62,000 nt of DNA from assembly GCA_009746045.1 (NCBI GenBank), contig RPFO01000038.1:237759-299758 (forward strand), written 5' to 3'. Below are positions 11,375 through 24,320 of this stretch, in pieces. A program made the translations under genes and the position numbers. Origin of the DNA: Mesostigma viride (lineage: Eukaryota > Streptophyta > Mesostigmatophyceae > Mesostigmatales > Mesostigmataceae). Positions within the stretch are counted from its first letter, which is position 1; every line of letters begins with the position of its first letter. The notes beneath the pieces are model-generated. The model searched no databases. It worked only from the letters and a program-made list of their open reading frames with translations, and was not told where the DNA came from.

Positions 11375-11962
11375 GTGAACGCCTTAATTGAGCTTTGCAT
11401 GGTTCCGTGCAGCTCCCAGGCCAAACTATCGGGGGCTCCTGGACCACGGTCCCCCACGCTCAACCCCGGCGCTGCCGCTGCACGCCCTGCGCCGGCTAGC
11501 CGCGGCGGACCTATTGATGAGCCCCCGCAGGCGTCCGTGACGTGCCGGAAACGGACTATACTGGTTGAAGCCATGCAGGTCCCAACGCTCTCCGGCCCCC
11601 TGGTGGACGGCCCCCACGATGAGTGGACCCCGCGCGGAAACGGGCTGCTGCCATGACTCCACCCTCCGCAACGATGCTGCCATATGCTGCACCGGAGGTG
11701 GTAATAAGATGCATGAGCTTAATTGAGCCTTATAATTTCCCCCGGGGTGTTTGCAACCGGATTCTACGATACGGCCTCCCCCCGCCGATGTATTGGAAGA
11801 CCGCTTTCTGGGTCATGCTCTACAAGGGCAAGGGGTCCGCCGCGGACACCGGCAACTACGTCCGCCAGCGTATCAGCCTCCAAAGCTGTGTGCTGCATGA
11901 AAGTCTGCATGCATCTCCTGCTAACCGCATGCGTGCCAGCCTCGATTCCCATTCAGCTAGTT
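11375..11962 (+). pseudogene. LINE reverse transcriptase N-terminal fragment
   Basis: The frame from 11623 contains GLPPPMYWKTAFWVMLYKGK followed by GSAADTGNY and ISLQS, the start-of-domain signature of LINE reverse transcriptases (W..A.v..LyKgKG....NYR.IsL). The fragment stops before the catalytic boxes. Upstream sequence from 11375 is open and GC-rich but not recognised. Confidence 0.6.
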
Positions 11963-12394
11963 AGGTGAGTCCCAGATGGGCTTACGCAGTGTTGGTCGCA
12001 GTTGTGTTATCATGGTTCCGCTTGATCACCCCGAGACGCGGCCGCCCGTCTCGGTCATTGCCGCCCCCCCCCCCCCGACTGCGCCACCCTCCTCGCCCGC
12101 GGACTATCAGTAGTCCGCCTTGCCGGTATACCACTGGGCTTGAAGACTGGCACTTGGACTTTGGTATACCAAGTCCCCGCCTTGAAGGACTCAGGGCTGC
12201 CTTGCCACCAACGACGTCGTCTGACCCCTTCCGACTTTGGAGGAATTAATTGGACGGCGCCCGGTTGCTCACTTGTGGTACGACGCGGCGATCGATGCAT
12301 GCCGACCACCTTTCGGCTGAGCCTGACGACCCCTGACCTCTGACACGGGCGGTGCGGGAGCATCTGCTGGCGTTCTGCAATCGTGTTCTGCTCT
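11963..12394. other. GC-rich LINE-associated sequence, not assigned
   Basis: Holds a C-run at 12066-12076 and an inverted pair GGTATACCA/TGGTATACC-like sequence near 12124-12170. It lies between two LINE fragments and is probably LINE debris, but no protein match was visible. Confidence 0.4.
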
Positions 12395-12618
12395 CTGATG
12401 AGCCTCCGTCTGCATGCTGAGTGGCAGACGGCCATCCAACTCATGCTGTACTTAAGAAGGGCTCTGCTAGCTGCTGACCGGACCCCGGTAACTATCGGGG
12501 TGTCTGCCTCCAGAGCCGGCGCCGCGCTGAAAGTACAAGGTCTTCATGCGCATGATGCTGCACAGGCTCCGTGCCGTGCTGGACCCACACCAGCCGTGCA
12601 CACAACTGCAATTGACCT
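12395..12618 (+). pseudogene. LINE reverse transcriptase fragment
   Basis: Overlapping frames give EWQTAIQLMLY, a GNY(R)GV-type block, and then KVFMRMMLHRLRAVLDPHQ, which matches the segment just after the NYR block of LINE polymerases. Frameshifts separate the pieces. It ends where a minus-strand LINE 3' end begins at 12619. Confidence 0.55.
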
Positions 12619-13330
12619 TAGTAAGTAAGTACTTGCGTGTCATGCGCAAAGGCATGCCACGGAGTACTATGCTAATCTCATTAGAAAAATATTACACAAA
12701 AGTTGAAACAAAGATCGTCTGCATCATCCCCCAACCGTTAAGCACTAGATGGGGAGGTAATCCTCATCCGAGCTGTCCTCTACTGTCATGGCAGACGAGG
12801 CGGTAGTGTAGCGGCTATCCTCAGGACCAATAACCTCCACCTGCGGACTTCTACCCTGGCTAGCAACGGGCCGCGGGGCCCGTGGGGAGAAAACAGGAGC
12901 ATACCCCTCGGGAAGGTGCTTATCGCAGATGGCAGCCCATTTCTCCTTGTCAATCATGCGGGCGCGGAGTACGGATAGTCCCAGAAGCCCTGCATCTTCA
13001 AGCAGTTGTGTCACATAGGTCCGGGTCGCGCCGCGCCGGTGCCCGGCGCGCGCAAGTTTGCCAGTGGGTTGCGATGGGACAAGGGGACCCTGCCATATGA
13101 GGAGGAGGTTTCTACCTGGTTGGCCCGTCTTAAGCCCCCCGGCAGGGCCCACATCGGTATTCACCTGGTCTGTGCGGGCAAGATGGCCGGCAAAGAGGAG
13201 GCGGCGGTGTCGGATGGTATGGGTGACAAGAGCTAGGGAGCTCGCAGTAGAGCTCGGCCCGGGTGCGGCGTTCTCATCATCCATGGGACCACCCCCAAGT
13301 CTGTGGAGGCTCCGCGTGTGACCGCGTATG
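12619..13330 (-). pseudogene. LINE C-terminal fragment with its 3' UTR
   Basis: The minus strand holds an open stretch from about 13330 to a TAG near 12745, with HTIRHRRLLFAGHLARTDQV, a GQPGRN stretch and the acidic end SSDEDYLPI. GHLART and the following proline/glycine-rich part match the 45290-46135 copy. The conserved 120-bp 3' end follows directly at 12619-12733. It is truncated before the polymerase active site. Confidence 0.7.
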
Positions 13331-13473
13331 GCATTCATAGCGATTCGGGCCGTGGTGCCCACAACCCTGTAACTAGGACCTAGATAGCTTACACCATCCA
13401 TTCCATCCCATGTTCCCCTCCCACTGAGGACTTATGCTTACGTGACGCAGTCACGTGTCTATTAATTAATTAA
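13325..13473. repeat. Second copy of the 8860-9031 repeat end
   Basis: Matches 8860-9031 including the CACGTGAC-type hairpin and ends in ATTAATTAATTAA. The outer PHD element begins directly after the last TTAA. Confidence 0.75.
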
Positions 13474-13989
13474 GGGGAGGTGTGCCACCAAAACCCCCCA
13501 AAACTGGAATACACTTGTTTCAATATGAATTCAATTGAATTATGCCCAGCCATGATTAGGGGCCCTAAATAACATGTTTAGTGAGTTATCCATGCATTCA
13601 TTGATGGTTCTACCCCCAACCACGCGCCGGTATCGCGCTAAAAATAGAAAAAGACGCTAATTAGGGCACAGTATGCCCCAGCCAATGCACACATCAATTC
13701 AGGCCAGCCATGATATTTTCCAAGCAGGTCGTGGGTGGCCAAAAATTAGAGCCACTCACAACCCATATCTGACATGCTTTAGAATTTTTATTCTCTTGCA
13801 AGTACAAATTTACGCTGTTTTTCACACATGCCAAAAATAATAAAATACCAAACACATGTGAAATGGGCCAAACATGATATTTAAAATTCCATTAGTCATC
13901 GACACACACGCTCGCAAAATCTGGCTGCATTTGGACAAGCGGTGTGGAAGTTATAGTCTTTGGCAGCATGCCACCTGGGCGTCCATTAT

Positions 13990-14768
13990 TGTAACGACTA
14001 AAAATGATCATCAACATCATCCACAGTCCAATATGAAAGATCTTTTACCTGGGTTGCTTTCCTGAGTCGCAGAACTTCAAGTATCCGAGCAACGTTGAGA
14101 TGGGAATTCCACAGCACGTGATTTAGGGAATCACAACCCCTTGTAGACACAAAGACAAGCTCGTGTATAGACGACCTCTGTGGAACTGAAGGACGTCTAT
14201 AGCCAAGGGGCTCTTATGGATGGACAACAAAGACAAGCTTTATTATACCATGGTGAATCAAAACCAACGTAGCAACAATGGCGACCCCACGTCCTTGATA
14301 TCGACGTGCTTGTCGAACTTGCTCCAACCTTAGCCTGAAGAGAACCAATCAGAACCATGGGATTCTATACAAGATCTTCGTATCCATCCTAGTCACACAG
14401 AACAGAACAACACCACACACAGCCTGGCAGAATCTTTCCATGAGATCCTAAATCTGTCGTAAGCACTGAAGTCCCAAAGGAGCATTTAAGACTCAATAGT
14501 ACCAACTAACAAACTACAACCCCACGTGGATCAGGCCACGACCAATGAGGGCTCCTATCAGTAGTATCAGCCAACAAACTACAACCCTACGTGGATCAGG
14601 CCACGACCAATGAGGGTTCCTATCAGTTGGTTGACAAAGTATCAGCTCCAAGTACCGTCGTCTTAGAAACCTCATAACTTTCTCAATACTGATCCAAAAG
14701 TCCTCAAATAAAAGCCAAACATTCACAAAACAAAGGATGTAACAACAAAGTCATTTTTGCTTGTTACA
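13990..14768 (-). repeat. 3' LTR of the gypsy-like element
   Basis: Complete 779-bp LTR. A minus-strand TATA-like TATAATAAAG lies near 14240, and a tandem duplication of about 64 bp near 14503-14640 carries CCACGTGG-like and ATTGG motifs, suggesting U3 promoter elements. A 70-residue open frame here is repeated exactly in the other LTR and is not thought to be a gene. Confidence 0.9.
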
Positions 14769-15127
14769 TATCTCCCCCTCAAAACTGGACCTCCCAGGTC
14801 CAATAGCCAACTCTTGAAGGCAGAGGAACATTGAACAGAAATCCACCATCTCTTGGGAAAAGCAGATGGGTTTTTACATCCCTGGAAACAGGGCCTCCTA
14901 TCTCATAAACATCTAGTCACAGGTTTCTACAGCAGACAAGTCACTACCTTATCTACTATAAATCCAGATAAACACATCTCATAATACAAGGTCTTCCATT
15001 CAGCATCCTGGAACCTGGAACTCTGGACTGGAACATCAGAACTGGACTGGAGCCCCCCCATCATCCATCCTGGAATCCCCCCCTCACACCACAATCCAAA
15101 GCCCCCTTTCCTTCTCAGCCCTGTTCC

Positions 15128-15941
15128 TCACAGGCTATACCAATCCCCATTCAGGCCATCCTTGCCCTTGAGTCCACCCATGGGAAACTGCTCCACCATG
15201 TGGGCCAACTCTGGCCAGTCCCTGCTGACCTGCAACACCACGCAAGTCTCAGCAGCTCCTGCCACCATCTGGGCAGCATAGCGAAGGCATGCCCCTGGAT
15301 AGGAGAAGAGCACCACAGACTGACTCTCAGGGTCCATCACCCAAGTAGAGGACGTCTTGTGCCTGCTCACCCATGATCTGTACGCCCACCAGAACTGCAG
15401 AAAGGTCTTGACCACCGACCACTTAGCACCTATCAGAGGCACCAGCACCCTTAGTGGCGTCTGACGGATCTTAAGTTCCACAGTGTACTTGGGCAACCCT
15501 GGATGGCAAAAGAGGTTAGAAGTCTCCAAAGGAAAACACCTTCTGGCAGAGCTGGAGGAAGAAGGAACCAAATCAAAGGCACCCTTCTGAACTGAAAACT
15601 CCAACAGCTCCATGTAGGAAGCCTCTCCCATACTCACTGGCTGCAACTGAGTAAATGCCTCCTTCAAGGCCTCAGGTAAGGCTGCCAGCATGACCGGCCC
15701 CTCAGCAGGCCTCATGTCAATCTCAGGTCCTGGTGACAATGCATACATCCTACGCAGCAGATGAGCCACAAAAAGGGGAGCCACTCTCATACAGGCTTGT
15801 GTGCAGCTGAGATAGGACCTCCTCCACATAGCCTTCAGAGCTCACCTCCCCCTCCTCTCTGTTGAGTGCAGCCAACGCCTTGGCCAAAGTCTCATAGTGG
15901 TCACAGGGGCCCGTGCAGTTCCTATGATCCACATAGGCCAC
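15128..15941 (-). CDS. Retroelement internal open frame, function unknown
   Basis: A 233-residue open frame (15829-15128) continues upstream in another frame (15941-15750) with EGYVEEVLSQLHTSLYESG, so one protein with a frameshift near 15770 is likely. It lies between the RNase H-like fragment and the 3' LTR, where gypsy elements normally encode integrase, but I see no zinc-binding HHCC or DDE pattern. Residues such as LVPLIGAKWSVVKTFLQFWW give no family. It may be an extra element-specific protein. Confidence 0.4.
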
Positions 15942-16669
15942 TCAGCAGCACCAAGGTAGAAACCTCCAGGTATATACTATTGGTCTGGTACACGAAGACG
16001 TGCATGCAGAACATGACCCACGTGTCTTAATCATACCAGGAATCAAGCCCTAGGTGAACCACTCCATATGTCGAGGGTACAACACAGAAGTCACTCTCCA
16101 TGTGCCATCCAAGCTCAGATCCCCTCAACCATCCTCAGAAACTGGTCACCAAAATCTGGATGTCATCTCAGCTTAGTCCAACCAAACTCCCACCAGAGTC
16201 CATCCCACTCAACTCAGATCCCCGTCGGATTCAATGAGTCCACATGAATCCAAGAAGGAGTAAACAGGATCAAGGCACCTAAGCCAAACAAGGCGAGGCC
16301 ACTCCATGTTCTGGGACACCACCCTCCCTCAGCTAGAGTCCACGGGTGAAAGACAAGCCTGACATTCCCAGGGATAACGGGTCATCCACAGGGATCCATG
16401 CCACGAAATACTGACAACTCTCACTGCTTGATCAGGGCAGGAAGCAGAGTGTCATGTAGCAAGGCTAACCCTCTATACAGCGAACCCCACAAAACTAACT
16501 GGGCTGCCAGGGTCCAAGGCTCATCAAAGCTAGTCACCACAGCACACCCAAAGATTCCAGCCCTTCTCAAGGGAAGAGGTAGTCAGGGACAGATGCTGTA
16601 TCACCACAACAGAGTGGCAGGTAACCGAGCCATAATAAATCCCCAATCCATCCCAACTGGGGACCTCCC

Positions 16670-16993
16670 TCAGATCACCAACAGGTCATAGCAGGCTGGG
16701 TGGATTCCAAGAATGCTCAATCCTAACACAGGGGCTGGCGTGAGCTTCTGCTGCAGCAAGTCCAAGGCCTGCTGACACCCGTCAGTCCACGCAAACTGGA
16801 ACGAGGAAACGTCAACAGCGCCCCAGGTGGAAGTGCAGTCACCAAGAGGCAGGAGCAATCCAGCAGGAAGACGTCGCCAACAGGGTCGCCTCAGGAAGAT
16901 CAAGGGTATCTCAGAAGTACACCCATGATGAAGAGAGGCCGTGGACAGGGTTGTCACCAGTGGGTACCCGTCAGCAGGTTGGGGAGGTGCCAC
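16670..16993 (-). pseudogene. Gypsy-type reverse transcriptase/RNase H fragment
   Basis: The minus strand encodes FQFAWTDGCQQALDLLQQKL followed by TPAPVLGL. This is the connection between reverse transcriptase and RNase H in Ty3/gypsy polyproteins (F.W...c..Af..Lk..L..aPVL). No catalytic YxDD box was found around it, so the polymerase is eroded. It is the only clear sign of the element's superfamily. Confidence 0.6.
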
Positions 16994-19900
16994 AAAGCAC
17001 AGCCAAAATAGCCCACCGATGGCCAGCGAAACCAGGATACCACATAGTCAGGGATCTATGAGGTGAGCCCGACAGGATGAACTGAAATCCCAGGGTGAAT
17101 CCACGCTATGATCCTCACAGATCTCCTCCCCACCAGAACAAAATTCCCCCCCTCCAGTCGCACCAAAGGAGTGAGAGTGAGGTAAAGCCACATCTCCTTA
17201 GTAGCTAGTACACTCAAACCCATAGCCAGTGGCCTATGATAATCACAAGGCACACTATTTCTCCATAAGATGCCTGGGAAAACCATCCACAGCCTTGAGA
17301 GGGATAGCAGAAGATCAGTAATGCCTCACCAGCATTATGAACGGTATGCCCCAACTTGTAAATCGTAGCACACGCTACCCCCATGCAAGGGCTAGGTGCA
17401 GCCCAATCCCCTGCACGCCCTGCTCCCCACACAAATCCCCCTCAGCATAACTGGTAAACTGGAGACTACCAGCATGCCTAATAATTCCACCCCTCTGCGT
17501 AGAATAAGCTGTAATAATCCTGGTATCAGCTTCCCAAGATTGACAGCATGACCTAGCAGGAACAAACGCCATGGGATACGCATGAAGACAGAGGCCCAGC
17601 CAACCAGAGAAGGGTGGGGGAGGCAAGTCTCTCAGCCCACTAAACCACTGGTGGCCTGCAGGGTCGCTCTATTAAGACGTCCTATGCACCTCATGACTAA
17701 AGATGGGGTGGGAACTACAGCATCCAAGACAGAGTTGCATACAAGGCAGCTTGAGAGCAGACTGAAAGCAATCACCAATCAGCCAACTGATGTGCCCAAG
17801 CTTGGCAGGGCCCCAGCAACAAATCACTCCCCGCATCCATCCAGGTGGCACTACCATGCAAGGTAATGTGGGCATTAGGATCGAAGGAGCCCAAGACAAG
17901 GTTGCACAAGTAGGGCAGCGTAAGGGTATGCTGGATGAGGCCATCAGTCATCAAACAGATACACCCTCAGCTTGGCAGGGCCCTAGCAAGTAGACTGAAC
18001 CATGTCCCCCTAGTCAAAGCATGGAAAGTAGTATCCATGTCCGTGGACCACGTAGACTGCCAAATGGTATTAATGTCAGTGTACCACGGATACTGATGCA
18101 CATGAGGCAGGTTGTAAGGGTGGTAGAGGGCTGAATGGGTCCCCCAACTAACCCACACCTCTAAGCTCATGTGAGCCCCCGCCCAGCACCAAGTAGTCCA
18201 ACTCCTCAATTAAGAGTCAACGGAGTGGGCATCATTGTCATCACTGTCATGCCAAAGATTCCAGCCTGCCCCACAGTTGTAGCTCCGTTGATCCCGCCCA
18301 TCATCCAACCAACAAGGACATCCTACCCACGCAAACATGATGCCAGACCCCCCGTGCAAGCAGTCCCATTCATACAACCATCATGCTGTGCAAGCAATCA
18401 GCTCAAGGGCGGATGGTGTACTATCAAGACAACAAGCCATCCTGGCACCATGCAAGCAAGAATAAGTCCATAGCAGGGCAAAGCAAGGGTAGGAGGTTAC
18501 TCATCTGCACAAGGCTGGCTTGATGTCCACCAGCAGGCAGGACCCAGCACTGCGTCAGGAGCAGGCACCAGCATTACAGATACTCGTCACTTGGGCGTCC
18601 CCAAGTCACCAGAGTCGCCAGCGGCCACCATGCAGTGCTTGCAGTCGCCACCACGAGTGCTCTCAGGCCCCACCATGAGTGCTGGTAGTCGCCACCAGGA
18701 GTGCTGGCACTCGTCACCATGAGTGCTTGCAGTTGCCACCAACAGCACTAGTCCACTACCAGGGTACTCTCCAACGTAGCCTCCATGCACCATGCCCGCC
18801 ATAGACATGTTCCAATCCCCCACTGGCCTCAAGCCCCCAAGAGGCTACTGCCACCACGCCCAATCAGCGTTGGACCACCCCCACATGTGGGTATCCAACA
18901 CAGCTGTTGCCTGACTGTACAACCAAGACTAGCTGCTTGCGCCGATCACGCTATGGGGAAGTGACTAAGCTGCTTTATGGAGGCCTGGGACGGACACCAA
19001 TGAGCCTGGCTCCAGAAGCTGCTTGGAAGAAGGACCACATGCTGTCAACTGCCCGGACTAAACGTCAATCAGGCTGCAGGAAGGAGCCAGCACTCTTCAC
19101 TATGGCACTCAGAAAACTGCCTAGTAGGCAAGCCACAGACTGCCAACCTATTAAGATAGCAGACTCGAACAGGGCTACTACCAAGTGCCAGGTAGCCAGA
19201 ACTCCTAAGCCGGAGGAACACAAGGGCCTGAGGTTGTCCAACAGCCAGCAGAATTGCCCAAAAATCGAAAAAATGGGCCTAAAAACGCCTTGACCAGTGT
19301 CAAAAATTCTGATCTGAGAACTATATCAGATATATTCACAGATAAGAACTATGACAGCAGCCCTGGTGTCCATACTTGCTGTCCTAGTGCACCTCCTAGG
19401 CCCAACAGGGACCATCTGCCAACAAGCAGTGGTAACCATCCTGTCCTGGGAGAAGTAAATGCGTGGTCACAATGGTCTGGCGCAGGTAAGGGCCCCAACT
19501 GGCAAGTGACCCACACCCCACTTGTAAAGGGACATTGTCAAGCAAGTGGTCCACCCCCTCTGGGAACATGTGTCAAAGGACACCGTCTAGCAAGTGGGCA
19601 ACCCATGCAAGAGACACCTGGCAACTCATGGGTGCACGTGTGATACCCTCTAGGGACAACCCACTGCAGGTATCCCGATGTCCCCTGATGTGGTGGCATC
19701 TACCATGCCATATGCCTCCATGATAGCATCTGGCACCCTTTGGCAGACCTGGGATATCCACTCCCCCGCAGAAATTTTCTCAGGGTAACTAGACACAGCT
19801 GTCCAAGTATGATAGTGGAAACCCCGTAAATGCTGTTGTTCTGCCCTGGCATGTGTGATGCCGTCTGGAAATTACATTGCAGACATCCAGGATGTCCACT

Positions 19901-20852
19901 CCCCCGCAAAAAATTGCTCAGGGTAACCAGACGTAGCTGCCACCAATCTGGACAACTCCTAGGGAGCTCGCCCTACCCATAGTACCATGATGATAGTGGG
20001 AACAACACAAATGCCGTTGTTCTCCTCCCCACCAAAACCAAACCACCATACACGTGGGAGGAACCAAAGCTCAACCTAGAACGCCTCCACTGTCATGATG
20101 CTCAACAAGAAAAGGAAGAGTTTCCCCCACAACTGAAACAAATGTTTGGCGACGCGTGAATTAAGGACGTGCCACAGTCCTTAAACAGCAAGGGTAGGCT
20201 GCCCATGCACCGAAGAAAAGGATCCTGAAAGATTGTCAAGTGAGTGCAAAAGGAACCTTGCGTAAAAAGGCAGCCATGAATCCCTACTGTCCGCTCATCC
20301 GGAGCCACCCTCAAAAGACACGAGGTGTAACCTGAGCCACACCGTAAAAATGTCGTCAAAGAAAAGCAGCACCGGGAAAAAAAAACAACCTTAGACGGCG
20401 ACGTCGTCAGGCGGTCGCGGTGGTGGTCGTGCGTGCAGCCGCAACCCGGAAACCGGGTGATAGGTGCCGTCGGCAGCAACAGTGCGTCGGCTCAGCCATA
20501 ACCCGTAGCGCCATGTCAGCCTGGCCGAAAACAGAGCCTGCAGGGAAAAAAGACAGCTCCTAGCAGGATTCTGGAGCCGGACCTGCTGAGCTACTGGCCC
20601 AACACTCCGCATGCCCTGCTCGAAACGTAGCAACACTTGCGTAATGCCGATATATAAAGATGTTTGGAGCTAGGCAGAGACTGCGGCGTCAGCAGCCACG
20701 ACAGACAGGGCGGTGGTCGGACTTCAGCACGATGCGGCCAGCCAGCCGAAAGCCCGTAAGTAAGGACGCTTGTCAATGAAATATTGCACGAATTTAAAGA
20801 AAGGGACGGTGACTTAGTGGTGCGTTAATAATGGCTTATGCAACACCCTTTT
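16994..20852 (-). other. Retrotransposon interior, no intact gene
   Basis: This part of the gypsy-like element has only short, mutually overlapping open frames. A local tandem repeat of about 30 bp with GTCGCCACCA and GAGTGCT motifs occurs at 18600-18740, and related paired segments (ATCCACTCCCCCGCA) occur at 19755 and 19889. No polymerase, protease or integrase motif was seen. Confidence 0.5.
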
Positions 20853-21122
20853 CTAGGGAGAGGTGAAGGAGAAGGTCGCCCACACCTGGTTCCGTAGGGA
20901 TGAAGGTGATTGTGTAACCCGCCTCACTTCAGTCATAGAAGTACGATTGAAATTAAGTTGACGCCGTGGAGTATGAGTAGTTGTCTCAGCACCTTCCCTA
21001 GCAATGGGTTCCAGAGATGATGACGGATCTCCCAAACCTTGATTAGTAGGGGGTAAAGGTGATTGTGTCTTCGAACTACTCATACTTCCACATGGAGTCG
21101 CGATCGTCTGCCTAGTAGACAC
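20853..21122 (-). CDS. Probable gag remnant
   Basis: The first sizeable open frame after the primer-binding site starts at 21122, about 190 bp inside the 5' LTR, and runs 89 residues (start MSTRQTIATPCGSMSSSK, Ser/Thr/Pro-rich). Its place is that of gag. No zinc knuckle is visible, and it ends early, so it may be truncated. Confidence 0.35.
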   Translation of the reverse strand: MSTRQTIATPCGSMSSSKTQSPLPPTNQGLGDPSSSLEPIAREGAETTTHTPRRQLNFNRTSMTEVRRVTQSPSSLRNQVWATFSFTSP

Positions 21123-21294
21123 AACGGTTACGGCTGACTTCTAGTGTTACAGAGCAAGACAGTCACATCAGGATGTGTCTCAGTCTGTAACACCGTAAGT
21201 TTTCCGCAACTCTATGAATCTTCTCGGATGACAGACATCTGATCAACGTTGTACTACCCGGAAGGTTACGACTTCAAGAGAAACACCAAAGTAG

Positions 21295-21310
21295 AGATCC
21301 CCGATACCAA
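21295..21310 (-). promoter_or_regulatory. Primer-binding site of the LTR retrotransposon
   Basis: Directly after the minus-strand LTR end GTTACA comes TTGGTATCGGGGATC. TGGTATC followed by purines is the usual complement of initiator-Met tRNA used by many LTR elements; two positions differ from the common form. Confidence 0.6.
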
Positions 21311-21377
21311 TGTAACGACTAAAAATGATCATCAACATCATCCACAGTCCAATATGAAAGATCTTTTACCTGGGTTG
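21311..21377 (-). repeat. 5' LTR, left segment
   Basis: These 67 bp equal 13990-14056. The LTR breaks at GGGTTG and resumes at 28751, where TTG is duplicated. Confidence 0.9.
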
Positions 21378-21494
21378 CCCTAAGCACACCTGGAATTGTA
21401 CTACATTTTTCAAATTGTACTTCAGTTTTGAAAGTTGCATTTTCATGCATTTAAAGTTTCAACTAAAGTCTTTGAGGAAAAAAAAGTTCGTCGG

Positions 21495-22213
21495 CGGCCG
21501 GCACACCGGCACACCGGCACACCGGCACACCGGCACACCTCAAATTGCATGTATGCACACACCTTTGCACATGCAATTGTTATCCATGGGATTTATGTAG
21601 GTGGATGGGTCATGCAAGGGTTACCTAGATGCTCATGACACCGTGGCACCGTGGCATCGTGCCACCGTGCCACCGTGCCACCGTGCCACCTCAAAAGTTG
21701 CATATAAACACACATATTTGCACATACAATGGTTATCCATTGGGATTTATCAAGGGTAATGGGTCATGCAAGGGTTACCTAGACATGCTCATGACACCGT
21801 TGCATCGTGGCATCGTGCCACCGTGCCACCGGCACACCGGCACACCGGCACACCGGCACACCGGCACACCGGCACACCGGCACACCGTTGCACCTCAAAT
21901 TGCATATAAACACACACCTTTGCACATGCAATTGTTATCCATGGGTTTTATGTAGGTGGATGGGTCATGCAAGGGTTACCTAGATGCTCATGACGTACAC
22001 CATGGCACCGTGGCATCGTGCCACCGTGCCACCGTGCCACTGTGCCACCTCAAAAGTTGCATATAAACACACATATTTGCACATACAATGGTTATCCATT
22101 GGGATTTATCAAGGGTAATGGGTCATGCAAGGGTTACCTAGACATGCTCATGACACCGTGCCACCGTGCCACCGTGCCACCGTGCCACCGCGCCACCGTG
22201 CCACCGTGCCACC
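21495..22213. repeat. Left subterminal 8-bp arrays (GGCACACC, GCCACCGT)
   Basis: Blocks of the octamer GGCACACC (21500-21540, 21828-21890) and of GCCACCGT (21644-21690, 22014-22046, 22155-22213) alternate with two versions of a ~190-bp spacer that contains TGCATATAAACACACA and GGGTCATGCAAGGGTTACCT. GGCACACC is also inside the terminal inverted repeat. Confidence 0.9.
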
Positions 22214-24310
22214 TCCACAACGGTATGAAAGTGCCAAAAAATGCCCTTATAAGCCCTACATGGAGCAAATTGAGTCCAAACATGCTAGATATTGGTAGGC
22301 AGCATGTCCAGGACACCAGTAGAAGGAATTTGACTTTCCAGAATTTTCCGACATCGGTTGGTCTATTTTTGGCATGTCTATTTTTAGCAACTTTCCAGAT
22401 TTTAAGGGGAGGGTCCCATGGAATTGTATCAAAACTGAAGCCCCCTAATAACTACAGAAATGCAACTGACAACCACTGAATGATGTTTGGGGACCATAAA
22501 CATGATGTTTGGGCATGCATACCACCACTTGTTGGGGGTACTACCCGCAGCCATACACCGGCTATGAGCTAAAAATAGAAAAAAACGCTGTCCGGGGCAC
22601 ATCTTGCCCAGACCAGTGGGAGAACCAGTTGCATGAAAAAAGTAATACCCATATAAAAATGTCATGGGACATGGTTTCTACCTAATTGGATCAACAAAAT
22701 CAGCACATCCCTTTGAGTTATTAATTTTTGGGCCAAAAATACGCTTTTTTAGGCGGGGCGCCCCCATACACACTCATAACACATCAATTAGGCCTAAAAA
22801 GTAATAGTCGAATTCTGTCATGACCATAGAAGGCACTACCAAAGTTTGGTGGCATTCTGAGCTCAGCTGTAGCAGTTATTAATTTTGGCAGTTGGCCACC
22901 TGTGCAGACGCTAAGGAAGGCATTAGTGAGTATTAAGGCACACTAACACTTCCTATGCCATCCAAAAGGCTCCTGACCATGCCCAATTCGACCACAATGT
23001 ACAAGGAGGTGGCTGGGCACGTCATGTGCCCTTGCCTTACCTTGACACGGGCAACCTGTTGCGTGTGTGCACAACAATGAGGCAGGTAGCTCTACATGCC
23101 TAGCCGACACTTCTAAAGCATATTCCAGGTTTATGGTGTGGGCATCATCCCAAAACCAAGCTCAAACACACCCTAGAAAGCCATATCCACTAATTGCCCA
23201 ACAAGGGTAACAACAGACAGTCCACAGAGAAAGCAGAATTGTCATACATGCTGATTGCCAAGGCTTCTCACCATGGTTACCTTGCCTTGCCAGCATATGA
23301 ATTAGGGCTCTCCCATTTTAGTGGGAGAAAGGCCGACAAGACAACCATAACCCCTACCTACGTGCAGTTCCACCCATGCAGTATGCCCCTCAGAAAAACC
23401 ACTGCCACCTTTCTTTCCAGCGCAATTGTTTGGCAAGAAAGAAACTCAAGCTTGTGAGCCTCTAACCACAATGAAGCCTCTGCTAAGAAAGGCCGCGTCA
23501 ATATTCACACAAAACTGAGTGCTGTTAGCAATCTCCTTCCAAGAAACCACTCAGCAAATCCCTGACAACTTGACGATATGCCACGGTCGCGCTTTGACAC
23601 GTCCCAGCCATGCAACGTACATAAAAACCACTGAAAGGTGCCAGGAATCTGGCGATGCGCAGCACGGAATGGCATTATACCTGGCGCTAACTGCACGGAA
23701 AAAAGCCGAAAACTTGCGTTGATAACCCATCAAGGAAGCGAAACATTCATAGGGTCACGTTGATCACACGATCGTACCATTACCGGCATTGTCCTTCGCC
23801 CAGCGGCGCAAGAAAGAACAACCTTCCATGGAATAATAAGACGCGCATCCCGCGAGCCTGGAGAGTGTCTTACCGATCATGACGGAAATCTTGCCGAAAC
23901 CCAGCAAATTTTTTAAATCTTTACCAATAACAATTTAAACGCATCCTTGACGCTAGGTAAAGCCCATAAAACCTGACAATCACCGCCGCCAGCGTGCATT
24001 CTAATTTATTCCTCTCGACGAAAACATCAGATTGGACCCCCGTGGCGATGGTCATCAATAAAATCATCGACACTGCAAAAAACGCGAACTCCGCTACGAA
24101 GTAGTATCATTTACTCATCGTCTTTAAGATTCGCTCAGTTTCTCTGCATTCCGCGAGCTATCTTTTTCTACTCTGCCTGAAAGCACGTCGCCATGGCCAG
24201 CTCCGGTAGGGGTGCGCGCACCGTGCACCACTTTTTCACGGTACGGACGGGTACCGCGAATTTTTCGGCGCCAAAAATATTCGCGCCGGGACCGTCCCCT
24301 TAATATAAAC
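22214..24310 (-). other. Diverged copy of the outer element's module
   Basis: Several blocks match the outer element in order: GCTAAAAATAGAAAAA near 22570 (cf. 13640), GGCAG..GGCCACCTG near 22890 (cf. 13965), CTTCCATGGA near 23824 (cf. 30772), and GCGCGCACCGTGCAC with the GGCGCCAAAA segment near 24215-24280 (cf. 31165-31230). The PHD exon is missing from this copy. Short open frames exist but none is convincing. Confidence 0.55.
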
Positions 24311-24320
24311 AAATCCTCAT

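Noticed and set aside
14514-14726. 70-residue open frame repeated at 29211-29423
   Set aside because: It lies wholly inside the LTR, and its conservation follows from LTR identity.
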